Below, in pieces: positions 22,516-34,144 of a stretch of DNA of 64,000 bases. Each line of letters starts with the position of its first letter. Position 1 is the first letter of the stretch. The stretch spans positions 254,778 to 318,777 of the forward strand of contig KQ965760.1 of NCBI GenBank assembly GCA_001574975.1, in the 5' to 3' direction. The notes under the pieces are model-generated. The model had not been told where the DNA came from. It saw nothing but the letters and a program-made list of their open reading frames with translations, and searched no databases. This stretch comes from Gonapodya prolifera JEL478. Lineage: Eukaryota; Monoblepharomycota; Monoblepharidomycetes; Monoblepharidales; Gonapodyaceae. Position numbers and translations under genes: made by a program.

Positions 22516-23689
22516 CTACAATTTCGCCTCGGTCTCGGTCTCGGTCTCCCAGAACACAAGCACACGGACTTCCAAACTCTCTCGGGGAGGCGCGTCCTCG
22601 GGGGCCGTCGGGTCTCTGAACGCACCGTGTGGAGCAAAGCTGAGTGATGAATTACATAGTGTGGAGTGGCACGTGGGGGAGAGCACGAATAGTGTGAGAA
22701 CCAACGAAAACTCAGAACCGCATCAACCCACCCAGCCTTAGTCTCATCACTCTCAAACGTCTTGAGCAAATACGCCTCTTCCGGTTCCTGCCTCGGCAAG
22801 AAGTAGAACTTTCGCCCCGGCTTGTGCGCAAAGACCCCGGTCTCCCCCACACGGTGCGGGTAGTGCAGGTCCTGCGGGATCAAGTCGGCGTAGGGGGTGG
22901 TGGTGGCGTCGGCGATGGCGAGGGGGTATGAAATGACCGTCTGATCAGGGAATTAGTGGGTGAAATTGTGAGTGCTATTTTGTTGGCTTGTAGCGAGAAG
23001 GGATGGGAAGAAACTCACTCGAATGGGGCGCCACAGATTGATGACGGCGAATCGCCCACTCGTGAGGCGTTCGGTCTCTTCGGGAGACAAATGATCTCGC
23101 GCTCTTGCGTAGCCGGACTTTCTGGTATCTGGGGTTTGTGGGGCGGGAGTGACAGATCATGTTAAGGTGAGCCTCATAATCAAGCCACACGCCATCGAAC
23201 AATAAAGCATTTACAGTCACTGTGAATCGCGTCGCCTGGTCCGATGTTGGTTAATGGAGATCGAATGACTGTATCGAATACTTGAAACCGCGAGCGTATG
23301 AGTTTTGATGCATAAAACTTGGAAGGAATGAAGCACGTCAACTCACCGAGAGTTTTTGTCGCCCCAGTATACTTTTTAATAATTCTTTCCACTTCGGGAT
23401 GATACACGCTCTTGACGTTGTCTTCGTCGTAAAACTCTTCCGGCTTCAACGCGGTCGGTTCCCTCACAAGCTGGAATCCATTCACGTCAAGCGAGAACTC
23501 CGACGAGGGGTCCGGCACGCTCCGCAGGTCGACGACGGGATTGACGTGCTCGATGCGGGTGTAGTTCGGCTGTCGGTTATACTGCCGCGCATAGGTGGCG
23601 GGTTTCTCGCCCGCGGGAAGGCTCGAGAGGTCGATGAATTGGAGGCCGACGGATAACACTGAGGGTGACAATGCAGCGCTGAGAGACAT
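22516..23689 (-). CDS. CmcJ / GA4-desaturase-like oxygenase family protein
   Basis: Five exons in phase: 23347-23689, 23221-23280, 23019-23128, 22732-22940 and 22516-22639, about 281 residues. The protein opens with GLQFIDLSSLPAGEKPAT and YNRQPNYTRIEHVNPVVDLR. It continues with LDVNGFQLVREPTAL, VYHPEVERIIKKYTGA, VFDTVIRSP, FAVINLWRPIRTVISYPLAI, and ends GFAPHGAFRDP...RESLEVRVLVF. This arrangement is typical of the fungal family annotated as 7-alpha-cephem-methoxylase P8 / GA4-desaturase / asaB. These are predicted iron/2-oxoglutarate-type enzymes often found in secondary-metabolite clusters. Nothing resembling a biosynthetic cluster surrounds it here, so the substrate is unknown. The start at 23689 follows a short upstream open stretch with another in-frame ATG (23728). 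Confidence 0.8.
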
Positions 23690-24479
23690 GTTGGTACTGG
23701 CAGAATGAGACGAAAGGCAAGCGTACAAATTATAAAGTGCGATGTTTCATAATCTTCCGCCGAATGCGAATGTAACGTTGCTTATTGCGCAATTATGAGC
23801 GCAGAGCTCGTGGCCTCAGCAATCGTCGGCATCGGAGGTGCTATTTTGCCGGTTATGGCGCTACCACGATAGCGAGCTCGTTTGCGCACTTTCTTGCGAG
23901 ATTCGGGCAGAGGTCATTCATAATCAGTCTCTTCCAGTACGATCAGAAACGTGAACCGGTCCCATGTCTGCGAGTCCTTCCCTTGGTTCTTCCACTACCC
24001 TCCGCACGACGCAGAGGACGCCATCCGCGCCTGAGCAGCAGCACATACTCATTACGTCAGTTGTTGGTGCGTGATAACTCGTGCTTTTCGGTGTATGCCA
24101 TGCATTCAGTGCCTCCCCAACCAGGCCGGCATGGCAAACCTTCCGCTCCCTACCGCCCCCAACCTACCGAGCTTTCATCGTATGCGAGGAGGTTTGCAGA
24201 GCTTTTTCCAGCCCTTGAGTCCGCCGAAGACCCGCAGACGTGGGAACTCAATTACCGCATTCATGGACATTTGGTGTAGCGAGAACGCTCCTTTTACCGC
24301 CTGCCGTGGCACTTGGGCCTCCGATAGGGGAAGTTTAGATATTCGGGAGGGAGAATTTTTTTATTTGTGTCATGCCATGTCGTATTACATTTGTTGTTTT
24401 CCGTCGTGATGAAGTTTCGTTTGCCAGAAAATCAAACTCACTCTGTCGATGCATCACGAATACTGGGGATGCTTGTTCG
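23690..24479. other. No confident gene; weak plus-strand frame
   Basis: An open frame at 23785-24279 contains AGYGATTIASSFAHFLARFG, which could be a short membrane helix. An ATG at 23794 (MSAELVASAIVGIG) precedes it in another frame. No family is recognised and the two parts do not join cleanly. The region may be the decayed 5' part of whatever the downstream repeat array came from: TGGGAACTC blocks recur here and at 27.47 kb. Confidence 0.3.
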
Positions 24480-26640
24480 AAATCGTAATGCTATGACCAA
24501 AGCAGAGCTACATGTCGCCCAAGAACGATTTATGTCGTGTCAAGACGTGTCCAATAGTAATTGCGGTGCACACGCTCCACGTCGGACGGTCAAGCAACCC
24601 CAGCCGAAAATGGTGGGAGCGTAGAGTAATGGAAGTGAAGAGTGGAGATGCTCAACAGGACGGGCCAGTTCGTGTTCTCCCTTCTCCCAAAAAATATACC
24701 AACATTCCTCCAAGTTCGGCAGCTGCTTCGGCAGACGCCTCCTCTGGTGACAGGAACCGCACATGTATTCAGTCAGCTCGAGATGAGTCCCCACGGCCAC
24801 CGCCGGCGACGGTTGCCGAAACTTAATCTAGCAATTGGAGATTTGGGGATGTCAGACAAGGGCTGTCCGCAATCTCAAAAAGTATTATACCAGTATTCCA
24901 CCAAGTTCGGCAATAGTCGGGTTCCTGTCGCTTAAGTGCGAGAATTTTAGGACTGAGTATAAGGTCAGACAATCGAGCGGACTAGACGCACTTGAAGAGT
25001 GGAGATGCTCGACAAAACGTGCTCTTTCGCGTTCTCTCATTCTCCCCAAAAGAAGAGTCCCCCGAAAAGGTTCGGCGACTGTTTAATCGGTAAAGTTTTG
25101 CAGCTAGACACTTCAGATAACCCTTGATCCGCCGATCCATTGGAAGACATAAAGCAATCCGGATTGTTGTCGAGATGCTTTGCTTTGGTCTCATTGCCCA
25201 AGCGCGGGGAGGTGGGCAGAAGCCGAAGGCACATCTCAACACGCATGTGGAGTGGAGACACCCGACGCGATAAGCTGGTCCATGCTTTCTCACCTCCCAA
25301 AAGAATTGATACTCCAACCAAGGTCTTGGTCCCCCTGTGAGCAATCGAGTCGTGAGACCTGATCCACATAGAACAGGCGCTCCAAGCTGACCAATTCCAC
25401 CCAAATACAGTTGAAAGCTTGAAAAAGCATTGGAGAGTGGAGTCACTTGACGAGGTGTACTCGCCCGCGTGCTCTCTTATCCCAAAAAACACTAGGGAAA
25501 GTTCCTCCAAGTTCGGCGACGGCTCCCCAGTAAACGCTTCCTAGTCTGCTGACAATTGAGACCTTCAACAAGTTCGGTGATTCGAGGCGTTCCTTCGCTT
25601 TCAGGGTTTCAGATTCCCTGCGCACGAACTTGCGAAGAATACGAGGAGACTCAAGCAGATTGACTAAGCGCTAGATCGCCACTGAAGAGTTGAGATATGG
25701 GACGGAACGAAGCCGTCCTCTTTCACCCTGCTCCCCCAAAATATCGGATTCCACCGCGTTTGGCGACTTCTCCCGCAGACACTTCCAGCCCTGACAGCAC
25801 ACCGTCACACAGACGCATTTCGCCCATCGATGAGACTGATAGATTTCAAGAACCGCTTTGTTTTTGAGCTTCCCGTGACGCAAAGTAAGGCTGTCAGACG
25901 GAATTTGTCCATGGTCGACCACAACATGAGTCGAATGAAGAGTTGGAAACGCTTGATGGGAGGTGCCCATCGACGTTTCCGTCTCTCCCAAAAAAAAAGA
26001 AACTCTACCGAGGTCGGTGACCGCGTCTTACACACACGTTCTCCTTCACAACAGGGGCGCATGGTCACCAAGATTTCTCCAAGTCAGGCAACTGTTCTGG
26101 CAGACACGTCAACATGCACCAACATATTCAGTCCACTCGGGAAGAACCCAAAAAGCACCGCCGGAAATGGGGCAGACCAATAATTCCACGAATGGAGAGC
26201 GGAGATGATTGACTAGACGAGCCCTGCCATACTCTCCCTTGCCCCCAAAAAGTGGTCGATTTCCTAAAGTTCGGCGATTGCTCGAGCCTCCGAGAAACGT
26301 TACCTCTGTTGTCAGGAACTGGCAGTCTCAATCATTCCGCCGTTCGACAAAGTTGAGTGATTACAATCAGATGTTTGGACGAAAGAGAGCCGTCCTCATT
26401 CTCGCATCTACCAAAAACTGAAGGACTCCGAGTGTTTTGGGCTTCCAGTAACGCAAGCTCGAGAAACTGGAGTAGAGTGACGTGCAGGCTGCTTGTCGAT
26501 AGTGGGGTCGTTCCACACAACGAGCACCTCCTTGTTCTGCCTCTCCAAAAAACGCGACAGCCTCCTCCAAGTTCGACGACCCTTCATGCAAACTCTTGAT
26601 AGATAGCAGAAACCTTTGTCTTTTAAGCTTCCGGCTGGGA
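24480..26640. repeat. Degenerate tandem repeat array, about ten units
   Basis: Roughly ten diverged units spaced irregularly (about 135-260 bases). Each carries the same ordered boxes on the plus strand: a GAAGAGTGGAGATG-like box, a TCTCCCAAAAA-like box, and a CCAAGTTCGGCGAC-like box, often followed by TGACAGGAAC. Box 2 occurs near 24685, 24876, 25046, 25287, 25484, 25734, 25986, 26248, 26412 and 26547. Some units keep a similar peptide in one frame (KSGDAQQDGPVRVLPSPKK, WSGDTRRDKLVHAFSPPK, KSGDARQNVLFRVL), but stops interrupt others, so it is not a present-day gene. No transposase or terminal repeats are seen. Confidence 0.6.
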
Positions 26641-28251
26641 AAGAGGGCTAAGCTTGGGAGGAGACCGGAAAGGAGTCACCAACTCTCCCCAATGTGAGCA
26701 TTCTCGAAATGTCCTCAATATCGTCAATCACGTCGACTTCGAATGCATCTCGCGTTTCGTCCAGCTTAGGCAGCGTGGTGCTGGGCTCTGTGTGACTTAG
26801 CGTGGCAGTGGCACCTGGTCTACAAGCCAGGTCAGACTCCCGACACCAACTAGACTTTGCCAGAAAAAAGACCCCTCGAAGAAGAAGACGGCGACGATTC
26901 GGTCCAACGATTCGAATACGTAATCCCCTTTCCTAATCTCCTCCTCTCCTGGTAGTCTCCTAGCTCATCGTCAAAACTATGGGTTACCCGCGAGCACAAT
27001 TCGAATGATATTCTGACCAACGGAAGCAAGGCTGGGCACTTGGAGCCTTTCAAGTGATACTATTCTCGGTCCACCTTCCTCCATAATATTAGCTTCTGGG
27101 ACAGAACCGAGCTGACGTCCAATATCTCCTTCGATTTACCACAACGTCACTATTACCGGATTGAGTCAAAAAATGGAGTGGCCACATCATGCCACCATTA
27201 CATCCCAACAAATTTACAAATACACACCCTCCCCTTCCTCTTCCTCTTCCTCCTGACCTCCAGCCACGCCTTTTACTGCTGATGTACTCGACGCAGCTTG
27301 CACGGCAGTTTGTTCAGAATTTTCAGGGGGGACCGATCCAGTCACAGCCGGTATCGACGTTGCCAAACTCGCCGGACCCGGCGGCGGGGGCGCTCACGTC
27401 TCTAGCTGCATGGGTGGGTTTGAGGGAGGAAGTGTGTTAGAATGGTGTGAGCGCGTGCGACAGTTCTGGGAACTCGTCTCCGCCCATCGCTTCCAAAAAC
27501 TCATGTCGCGCCACGACAATCCAATAGTAATTGCAGTGCAAACACTCCGCGAGGGGTCGAGCGATGACAGCCGAAAACGATTGAGGCCTCCAAGAATGAA
27601 AAGTGGGTCTCAACACTCTTCACAATAATTTCAAGTCTTTTCATTCGAAACCACAGTGAGCTGTACTCCACACATCACAAACGACTCTCGAATCCTGATC
27701 AACTCTAACCCTGTACCACTTCCGGCCGCCGAGCTAACATCACCCAATCTCGGCGGGCCTTCAACACCAGGGCGACATCAAAAACCCTGAACGCCCCGCC
27801 AGGTGACTGTACGGGGCGAGAGTTTGCGAGCCGGGCCGAATGCGTGGCCTGGACGGAGGTACGCGGGGTAACAGTAACTGTGACGCGCACGACGGGCGCA
27901 GCGGAGTGTACAGTACCTACCTTCTGGGGATGTCTGGGCATGGTTGTCAATCGAGGGTTGAGAAATATATAGTAGTTCGAAATACATGTTTGTTGCTCAT
28001 GTCCGCGAAGGAACGGACCACATGGACACTAAACGAGACAACAATAATCATTGCTGGTGTACCTTCCTTCTCGGCCCTTTTCACTTCATCGGTGACTCAC
28101 CGATGACGCCCGGCCGGCTGCTTCATTTGCGCAGGTGAAAACAAAAAAGAATGTTGTCTCTTTCCGTCTTCTTGACAGTTTCCCTCCCTCTCTCTCCTCC
28201 TTCCTCTCACAACCACCTGGCCACTTTTTCTCCTAGTGAATTAGCAACGAA
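26641..28251. other. 1.6 kb mostly non-coding, with one stray repeat unit
   Basis: Contains an isolated copy of the array's first unit (27513-27625) and weak open frames only. A possible first exon at 27282-27415 (MYSTQLARQFVQNFQGG...) ends at a GTGGGT donor but has no recognisable continuation. The stretch upstream of the tRNA is pyrimidine-rich. Confidence 0.4.
27513..27625 (+). repeat. Isolated copy of the array's leading unit
   Basis: CAATAGTAATTGC followed by GTGCAAACACTCCGCG, AGCCGAAAA and an AAAAGTGGGTCTCAACACTC end aligns with 24553-24660 at the left edge of the array (same order, CAATAGTAATTGC again, then GTGCACACGCTCCACG, AGCCGAAAA, GAAGAGTGGAGATGCTCAAC). The two copies are about 2.96 kb apart in the same orientation. 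Confidence 0.6.
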
Positions 28252-28338
28252 CCGGGTTTAGCTCAGTTGGAAGAGCGTAACGCTGTAACTTGCTCCGCGG
28301 CAACGTTAATGTCACCGGTTCGATCCCGGTAACCCGGA
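28252..28338 (+). tRNA. tRNA-Tyr (GTA anticodon) with intron
   Basis: The cloverleaf folds by eye. Acceptor CCGGGTT pairs with AACCCGG (28331-28337), with discriminator A at 28338. The D-stem is GCTC/GAGC, anticodon stem TAACG/CGTTA, T-arm ACCGG-TTCGATC-CCGGT. The anticodon GTA is at 28285-28287. A 14-nt intron (28289-28302) follows position 37, the canonical nuclear intron site. The C1-G72 pair is the eukaryotic tyrosine identity element. A T-rich tract (TTTCTTTCTTTTTTT) just downstream fits an RNA polymerase III terminator. Confidence 0.95.
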
Positions 28339-28565
28339 ACTCTTTCTTTCTTTTTTTGGCGAACAAAAGAATGAAGAAGGGGAATGTAGCACGGGCGCTG
28401 GGTGAGTGGGGTTTTTGGAGTTAACGGGGGTCACTGAAACGTTTTTTTGATGTGGAGTGATGCAGTATTCTGATTCACGCAATACCGGAAGTCTCGGAAC
28501 ATTTGCGCCGTTGCCGACTCATACATTCATTGAGACTGGAAGATGGATTAACCCGGTTGAACTCC

Positions 28566-29399
28566 ATGATTCTGAAATGGTTCAACCTGCAGTGCGGACT
28601 CGTCCTTCCACACCAACCAGGCATCCTGCGCCCCATGGCCGTCCGAATCCGCGCCACCGTCCCATCCTGGCTCATCACTCTCATCCTCCCCCGCTCGTTC
28701 CCCCCCGAACGGCCCCTGATCCGGGATACCGATACGCTACGCCTGACCAACGACGACATCGCCGCGCTCTTCGCGGCCACGATGGCCTGGAACCCCGTGC
28801 GGGTAGTGGAAAGGTGCACGGTCGGGGTAGGGTGGGCGTGTGTGGCGTTGGGTGTGGTCGGCGGGGCGAGTTGTGGGAGCGAGTGGGGGGTCCGGAGGGG
28901 ATGTGAGTTGTTGCGATGCCCGCGGGGAAGGTAAGGCGGAGATGATGACGTCTGAATTGATGCGGGACACATGTTTCTAGTGACGCTTCCGACCCGGATG
29001 TTCGTGGGCACGTGTGCGGGGTTCGTTGGCGCCATCGCGGGGAGTGTGGTTGCGTTGAGGGTGCTGCTGGCGGATGGGGCGTTCCAGGCGCGGTATAGGA
29101 CGTTTGTGGAAGTGTGGTGAGTGTTTTTGTAGTGAGCTTTTGTGGCTGACGTGTTGATGAGCGTCGGTTCCTACCGCAGGAACAAAGAGTATGGCCCCGC
29201 AGACCCGACACCTGTCCCAGAGACGCCAAATGGAGGAAATACTGTCCCCGCGGCTGGTGCGGGCGGTCGAGACGCGGCGAATGTTGGACGACCAGAACGA
29301 GGCCCGCGTTTGAGCGACGTGAAAATGCTCGCACTTTTACCCGTTGTCTGGGCTGTTGTTGCGGCTGGGGTGGAGATTGGGTACTTGAGGGAACAGTGA
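28566..29399 (+). CDS. Small predicted membrane protein, unknown family
   Basis: Exons 28566-28902, 28981-29116 and 29180-29399 join in phase with GTGAGT donors. The start could also be the ATG at 28635 (MAVRIRATV). Predicted segments: a hydrophobic stretch around VGVGWACVALGVVGG, a second GTCAGFVGAIAGSVVALRVL followed by a charged AFQARYRTFVEVWNKEYG, a Gly/Pro-rich loop, and a C-terminal helix ALLPVVWAVVAAGVEIGYL. The small size and Gly/Ala-rich helices resemble mitochondrial or ER membrane proteins, but no family is recognised. It begins about 230 bases downstream of the tRNA gene. Confidence 0.55.
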
Positions 29400-29514
29400 T
29401 GAGAATGGGAGAATATCAGGAGTGGCGGGGTTGTGGGTGTTGGTGTTGGTCGCAATTTTCTTGCGAATGGGCGGACAAAGAGGAAGCAGGTCATCCATTC
29501 CTAACGACGTGCAG

Positions 29515-30235
29515 CCTGCACATTGATTTTCCTCGCATCACACTTCTCCTAAAAGCTATTCTATCAACTGTTATTATATCTCTGGGGCAACCCCTATTCT
29601 GTCAAATGCGTGGAGTTCCCATGGGACAACATTCATCTCCTATCATTGCGAACCTATTCATGTTTTACAGGGAGCTAAACGCCTTCATCTCGCTTTACCA
29701 CATACAACCTCGGTTGTCACTGTCTTACTTTCGTTTTGTTGATGATATCCTCATCATTGGCATATATGCCCCGGAGTGGATTCAACAATTCTTCATTCCG
29801 TTCTTCGAAGAATACGGCATACTTCTTCAACGCAGCTCTGACAACGATCACAACGCTTCATACCTGGAGCTACGCATACTCATTTGCTCATCTTCCCATG
29901 TGGTCTCCTTCCGACCTTACTTCAAGAAGGACCACTTTCTCTGCATCCTGACATTCCAAACAACTGCCTTTGCCGTTTTCATTACATCAACATTCTTCGA
30001 TCGCGATTTCTCATTTTCGCGCGTCTTAGCTTGACGAGAGCTATTTCATTCATTCTTTATCGCGGCTCGCCCAAGATGTCACGCCTCATCGCCTTTACCC
30101 ATCTGAATGGGTGAAAATAGCACTCAACCGCACTTTCTTTCTTCACAAGGAAATGCGTATTATGTTCGCTGACAAACGGAACGTACGCTCACTTATCACG
30201 CTCATAATGCGGTCAACTACATAGACTCGTTACTC
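29515..30235 (+). mobile_element. Reverse-transcriptase fragment (Penelope-like or other non-LTR type)
   Basis: One frame encodes QMRGVPMGQHSSPIIANLF (motif B-like, GxPMGxxxSPxxANLF) and, about 40 residues on, YFRFVDDILIIG (motif C with a DD pair). It then has SFRPYFKKDHFLCIL and a tail FHYINILRSRFLIF and LYPSEWVKIALNRTFFL. This palm and thumb arrangement is seen in Penelope-like and related non-LTR elements, not in LTR elements. The 5' part of the polymerase, any endonuclease and the element ends are not visible, so it is a truncated, old copy. It sits just downstream of the membrane-protein gene. Confidence 0.6.
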
Positions 30236-30400
30236 ACTTACCGTCAGAATATTGTCTTTTTTCTCTTTTACATGCGCTTCTCACTATACTCCCATAACTC
30301 GTACTCAACTGTCTGCGCCTCATCTACATTACTGGCGTTCCCCTGAACCAACGTCGGGGCCTCCCTTTTAAGACCCCGACTAACTTGTTCCATCCCCCAC

Positions 30401-33400
30401 ATGGCGCATCCTCACCCACGCGGATATGGCCGTATCTCTCCCGACTATGATGACGACCATCTTCCTCAGGTAAGTTTGTGAACTGTCAACTCCGGAGGCC
30501 CCCACCTCCTTCCCTTTTCTACATCGCTCTACGAATGCTGGCGGCGACGGAGGAGACGGGCCTACCTCGCCCAGTCAACGGGACCGCTCGCCTCTCAGAG
30601 GGGCTGCCGGGGCGTCAAATGGATTCCCTGTTGTTCAAAGATAACGGGAGAGGTGGAGTGGGCAGCGATTACCTTACTATTCCTTTCCAAGACAGGGCCG
30701 TGCTTCGCCACTGTTCCTGAGGACACAATCCAACTGTCCCCCCCACTTCACAGAACACGCTTCGTCTGGCCGCGCGAGCCGCGAAACACACGCGGACCCG
30801 ACTTAGCAAACGAGATACAGGAGAGTTCCGACGGACAGAGCGCGGATCGGGCGACGGGTGAGTCGGTGTCAGCTGACCACGTCGTTGCGAAACTTGGACG
30901 GGAGAGGTGGGATCGGCGAGCGGGAGAGGTGAACGGAGTGAGGAGAGAGGTGGAGCGGGAAAGAAGCGAGGGGAGTGAGCAAGGACGGGTGCCCAGAAAT
31001 GGAAACGCGCTGGGAGCGAAGTGACAAGCGACCCTGTCCGTGGACTCACGAGGAGAAAGGTGGTCATGCAGAAGGTCGCGTGACTGGCACGCTCTGGACG
31101 GGAGAGGGCGAGTGGATGCAAACACGTGCGGGGCAGTGAGAAAGGAGAGAGTTGGGTGTGGGGCAACGCTGATCGTGTGCTGACTCACAAACAACAGCTA
31201 CACCACATCGCGGGGCAGGTTCAGCACGGAGCCGGGAAAGGAAACCGAGAGGTAGACGTGCACGCAATGGAAGTCGACGCTCCCATGACGGAAACCACGG
31301 CGGGTCAACCCAACGTAACCGAGGAGGGGAGGGAGGGAGGTGCAGAGTCGAACATGGACGTGGACACGGACGAGCATGGGCAGGGGGCCGAGGAAGACGT
31401 CGTGGTGGTGCCGGTTAAGGTATGTGAAGTCGGTGCTAGCTTCGGGTGTATCGCATCATAAATAACGAGTACCAACAACAGGAACATCAGGACGAATCCA
31501 CACCCGCGACGCATTTCAAGTACACCCGCAGACACAGGTACCTCCCTCTCTCCCTTTTTCCCTCGTTGCCTGCGCCTCTCATTCACACTCCTCTCCCTTC
31601 CTACCTTCCTGTCTTCCTGCCTTCCCCCCGGTACCGCCCGTCGCACACCCCAGCTCACCGACCGACGAATCCCTCCACCCACACCTACCACCAATCCCCG
31701 CACCCGACATGTCCACCCTCACATCGCCCAGCTCTCAGCCTGAGGGGACGCCCACACCGCCACCAGCCGCGTCCGCTTCCGCCGGTGCCTCACAACCGAC
31801 CGAGTTCTTCACAACACCCGTCCACACGCACAATTCCCAAGCGGCGGGAGGGTTCGTGACGCCCCACCTCGCACACCTGGTCACACATCTCTCTCTCGCC
31901 GACGTCGACACACCCATTTTCCGAGACTCGTCGTCCTCCTCTTCTTCCGAAGAAGACATAACCTTCTCCGAGGGTGCGACCGCACCACGATCCAAACACA
32001 GACACTTTGCGATACTGCGCGACAGCAACCAGCCGACCGCGTTGAAAACACCCACTGCACTTCATCACATGATGAGGTTGGACACCGCAGGCGGGGGTGG
32101 CGGGGGTGGTGGTGGTGGGGGGGGTGTGGTGTATCATCCCACCCCTGCCTCCTCTTCCACAGTTGTTCAACGAGTACCCACAGCCGCAGCAGCCGCAGAA
32201 GGCGGTTCAGCGACGACGATGGGTCAGAGCACGAGCGTGGGAAAGGCAAGGGTCTTGACTTACGACACACTCGGCCGGGTCCCCACCTCACATGCGCACA
32301 CGGCTGACCGAGGGCGACGGGACGTGCCGCCGGCCGCGGGGGGGATCGAAGACCACCCCTCGATTTCGATATCGGCTGGTGCTCTGCCACACATACCTCA
32401 AGCTCTACCTCTACCCGCCACCTCACTTTCCACCCCACCCTCGCTCCACCCCACCCACCCTTCCCTCCCTTCCCACCCCACCACCGCAACCCAAACCCAC
32501 CGCCGCCACCTCTCATCCGCAGAACCGCTCGACTTCCTTGCCGACGTGGCCGTCATGGGGAGTACGACGCCTGGGAGGAAGATGTTGGATGAGGAGGGGG
32601 GTACGGAGGGGGGGGAGGCGGAAGGGGGTGAAGGAGGGGGAAGTGGAGGGGGGGTGTTGGGACGGGCGCACGAGACGTTGCTGTTCGCCTCGCCCGGCCA
32701 CATCACCACCACCGCAAGCTCCGCTCCCGCCACATTTCCAGCCTCCTCGACCCCACCCCAAACCCAAACCCAGTACACACACCTCCCAACCCTCAACCCA
32801 CCTCTCCACCCACGCCCGCTCGCACACCCGGTGCGGCGTCTGTCGTACGGGAACCCGCCGGACCAGCGCGGGATGTTCGCGTCGTTTGCACAGCCACCGC
32901 CGCCGCAGTTCGGGGGTCCAGGGCAGGCGCAAGGCCTGGCGTTACGTCCGATCCTCCAGACTCCGTCGGGTGGGAGCCATGCGCACTCGCTTCCCGGGAT
33001 CGGATCCATGGTGCTCCCCGAACCCACTACTTATGGTGGACCCGCGTTCTCCGCGCTCACACGCTCGACCTCCCCCCCGGCCGCCTTCGGGTCCCTCTCA
33101 GCACCACCCCGCACAAACGGACACATACGAAGTGTTTCGCTCTCGCCCATGCCCGTGTCGGGGTACCATGCCCCACCCGCGCATGGGGAGAGGGTCATGT
33201 ACGTGTCGTACGTTCCGCCTCCTCCGGCTTCTTCGGCTGGGCCGCCCGGCACCGCCGCCGCCGCCCAAGCACCGATGTATACCCCGCATCCGCACCCAAC
33301 CCAGCAACTCATGATCGCACCGCAGTATGTGACACCCGTGGTGATCGGCGCAAATGGGCAGGTCATGATCGCCCCGGGAGCGCAGCGGGTCGTTGTTAAC

Positions 33401-34144
33401 CCAGCTGGAGTGCCAGTACCAGGCGGTGGAGCGGGGCAGGTTGTGTACGTCGCTGCGCCTCCGGCTGGTCAGCAAGTTCAGCTTCCGCGACAGGTACAGG
33501 TACCGCAGCCGAGAGTCACATGGGCACCACCACCGCCTTCAACCGCTGTCACGACCGTAAACGCCGCCGGTGGGGACGGAGCGAATTTGAGACGGTCGTT
33601 GAGCGACGGGAAAGCTGCGCACGGCGTGTTGCATGTCGTACGCCCTAGCCTCGGTGTGGGAACGCAAGCACGAGAGGAGAAGAGCACGAACGCGAACACG
33701 AGCAAGAGTGAAGACGAAAAGGGCAGGAAGAGGACGCGTGCCCGGAGCGCTGATCCGGCGGGAGGGCCCTTTATCCCGCCTGCGCATGGGCCGGGGTCTC
33801 CCACGTCCGACACGGCAGGTTCCCCACCTGCACCGCCTCAGTCGCCTCCACCCTCCGCAGCCCGCCCCGCGACTCCACGCTTGGCTGCTCGGTCAGGAGC
33901 TGGCGCACGGGGTAGTCGAAGGGTGCGGCACACGAAAAGCGCAAGCTATGGCGGTCTCTCTGCCGTCGATGTTGGTTCCAAGGCAGGAGCAGGACACGTG
34001 GACGCAATTCAGGAAGAAGAGGGGGACGACGAAGATGAGAAGCGCAAGAAGCGTGTTCCGTGGAGCACCAAGTATGGGTTCTCGGTCGGGAAGCAGGATT
34101 GGGGCGGTGGGTGGACGTGGCGGCCGTGGTTGGCGAAAGGGTAG
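30401..34144 (+). CDS. Large low-complexity protein of unknown function
   Basis: Proposed exons are 30401-30469 (MAHPHPRGYGRISPDYDDDH), 31198-31419, 31482-31537 and 31654-34144, all in phase with a GTAAGT, GTATGT and GTACCT donor. The 728-nt first intron is unusually long for this window and may hide another exon. The product, about 945 residues, is rich in Ser, Pro, Thr, Gly, Ala and His. It has an acidic early part (NMDVDTDEHGQGAEEDVVV), a Gly run, a Ser run, and charged C-terminal stretches (EEEGDDEDEKRKKRVPWSTK) before WTWRPWLAKG. No folded domain is recognised. The composition suggests a mostly disordered, perhaps nuclear or cortical, protein. Confidence 0.6.

Noticed and set aside
24480-26640. 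CRISPR array
   Set aside because: Units are diverged and irregularly spaced, the genome is eukaryotic, and there are no near-identical short repeats.
24480-26640. Array as an expressed repeat protein
   Set aside because: Stops and frame changes occur in most units, and no long frame spans more than one unit.
32292-33314. 340-codon plus-strand frame within the low-complexity gene
   Set aside because: Arg/Pro-rich shadow of a GC-rich coding exon; no splice or start support.
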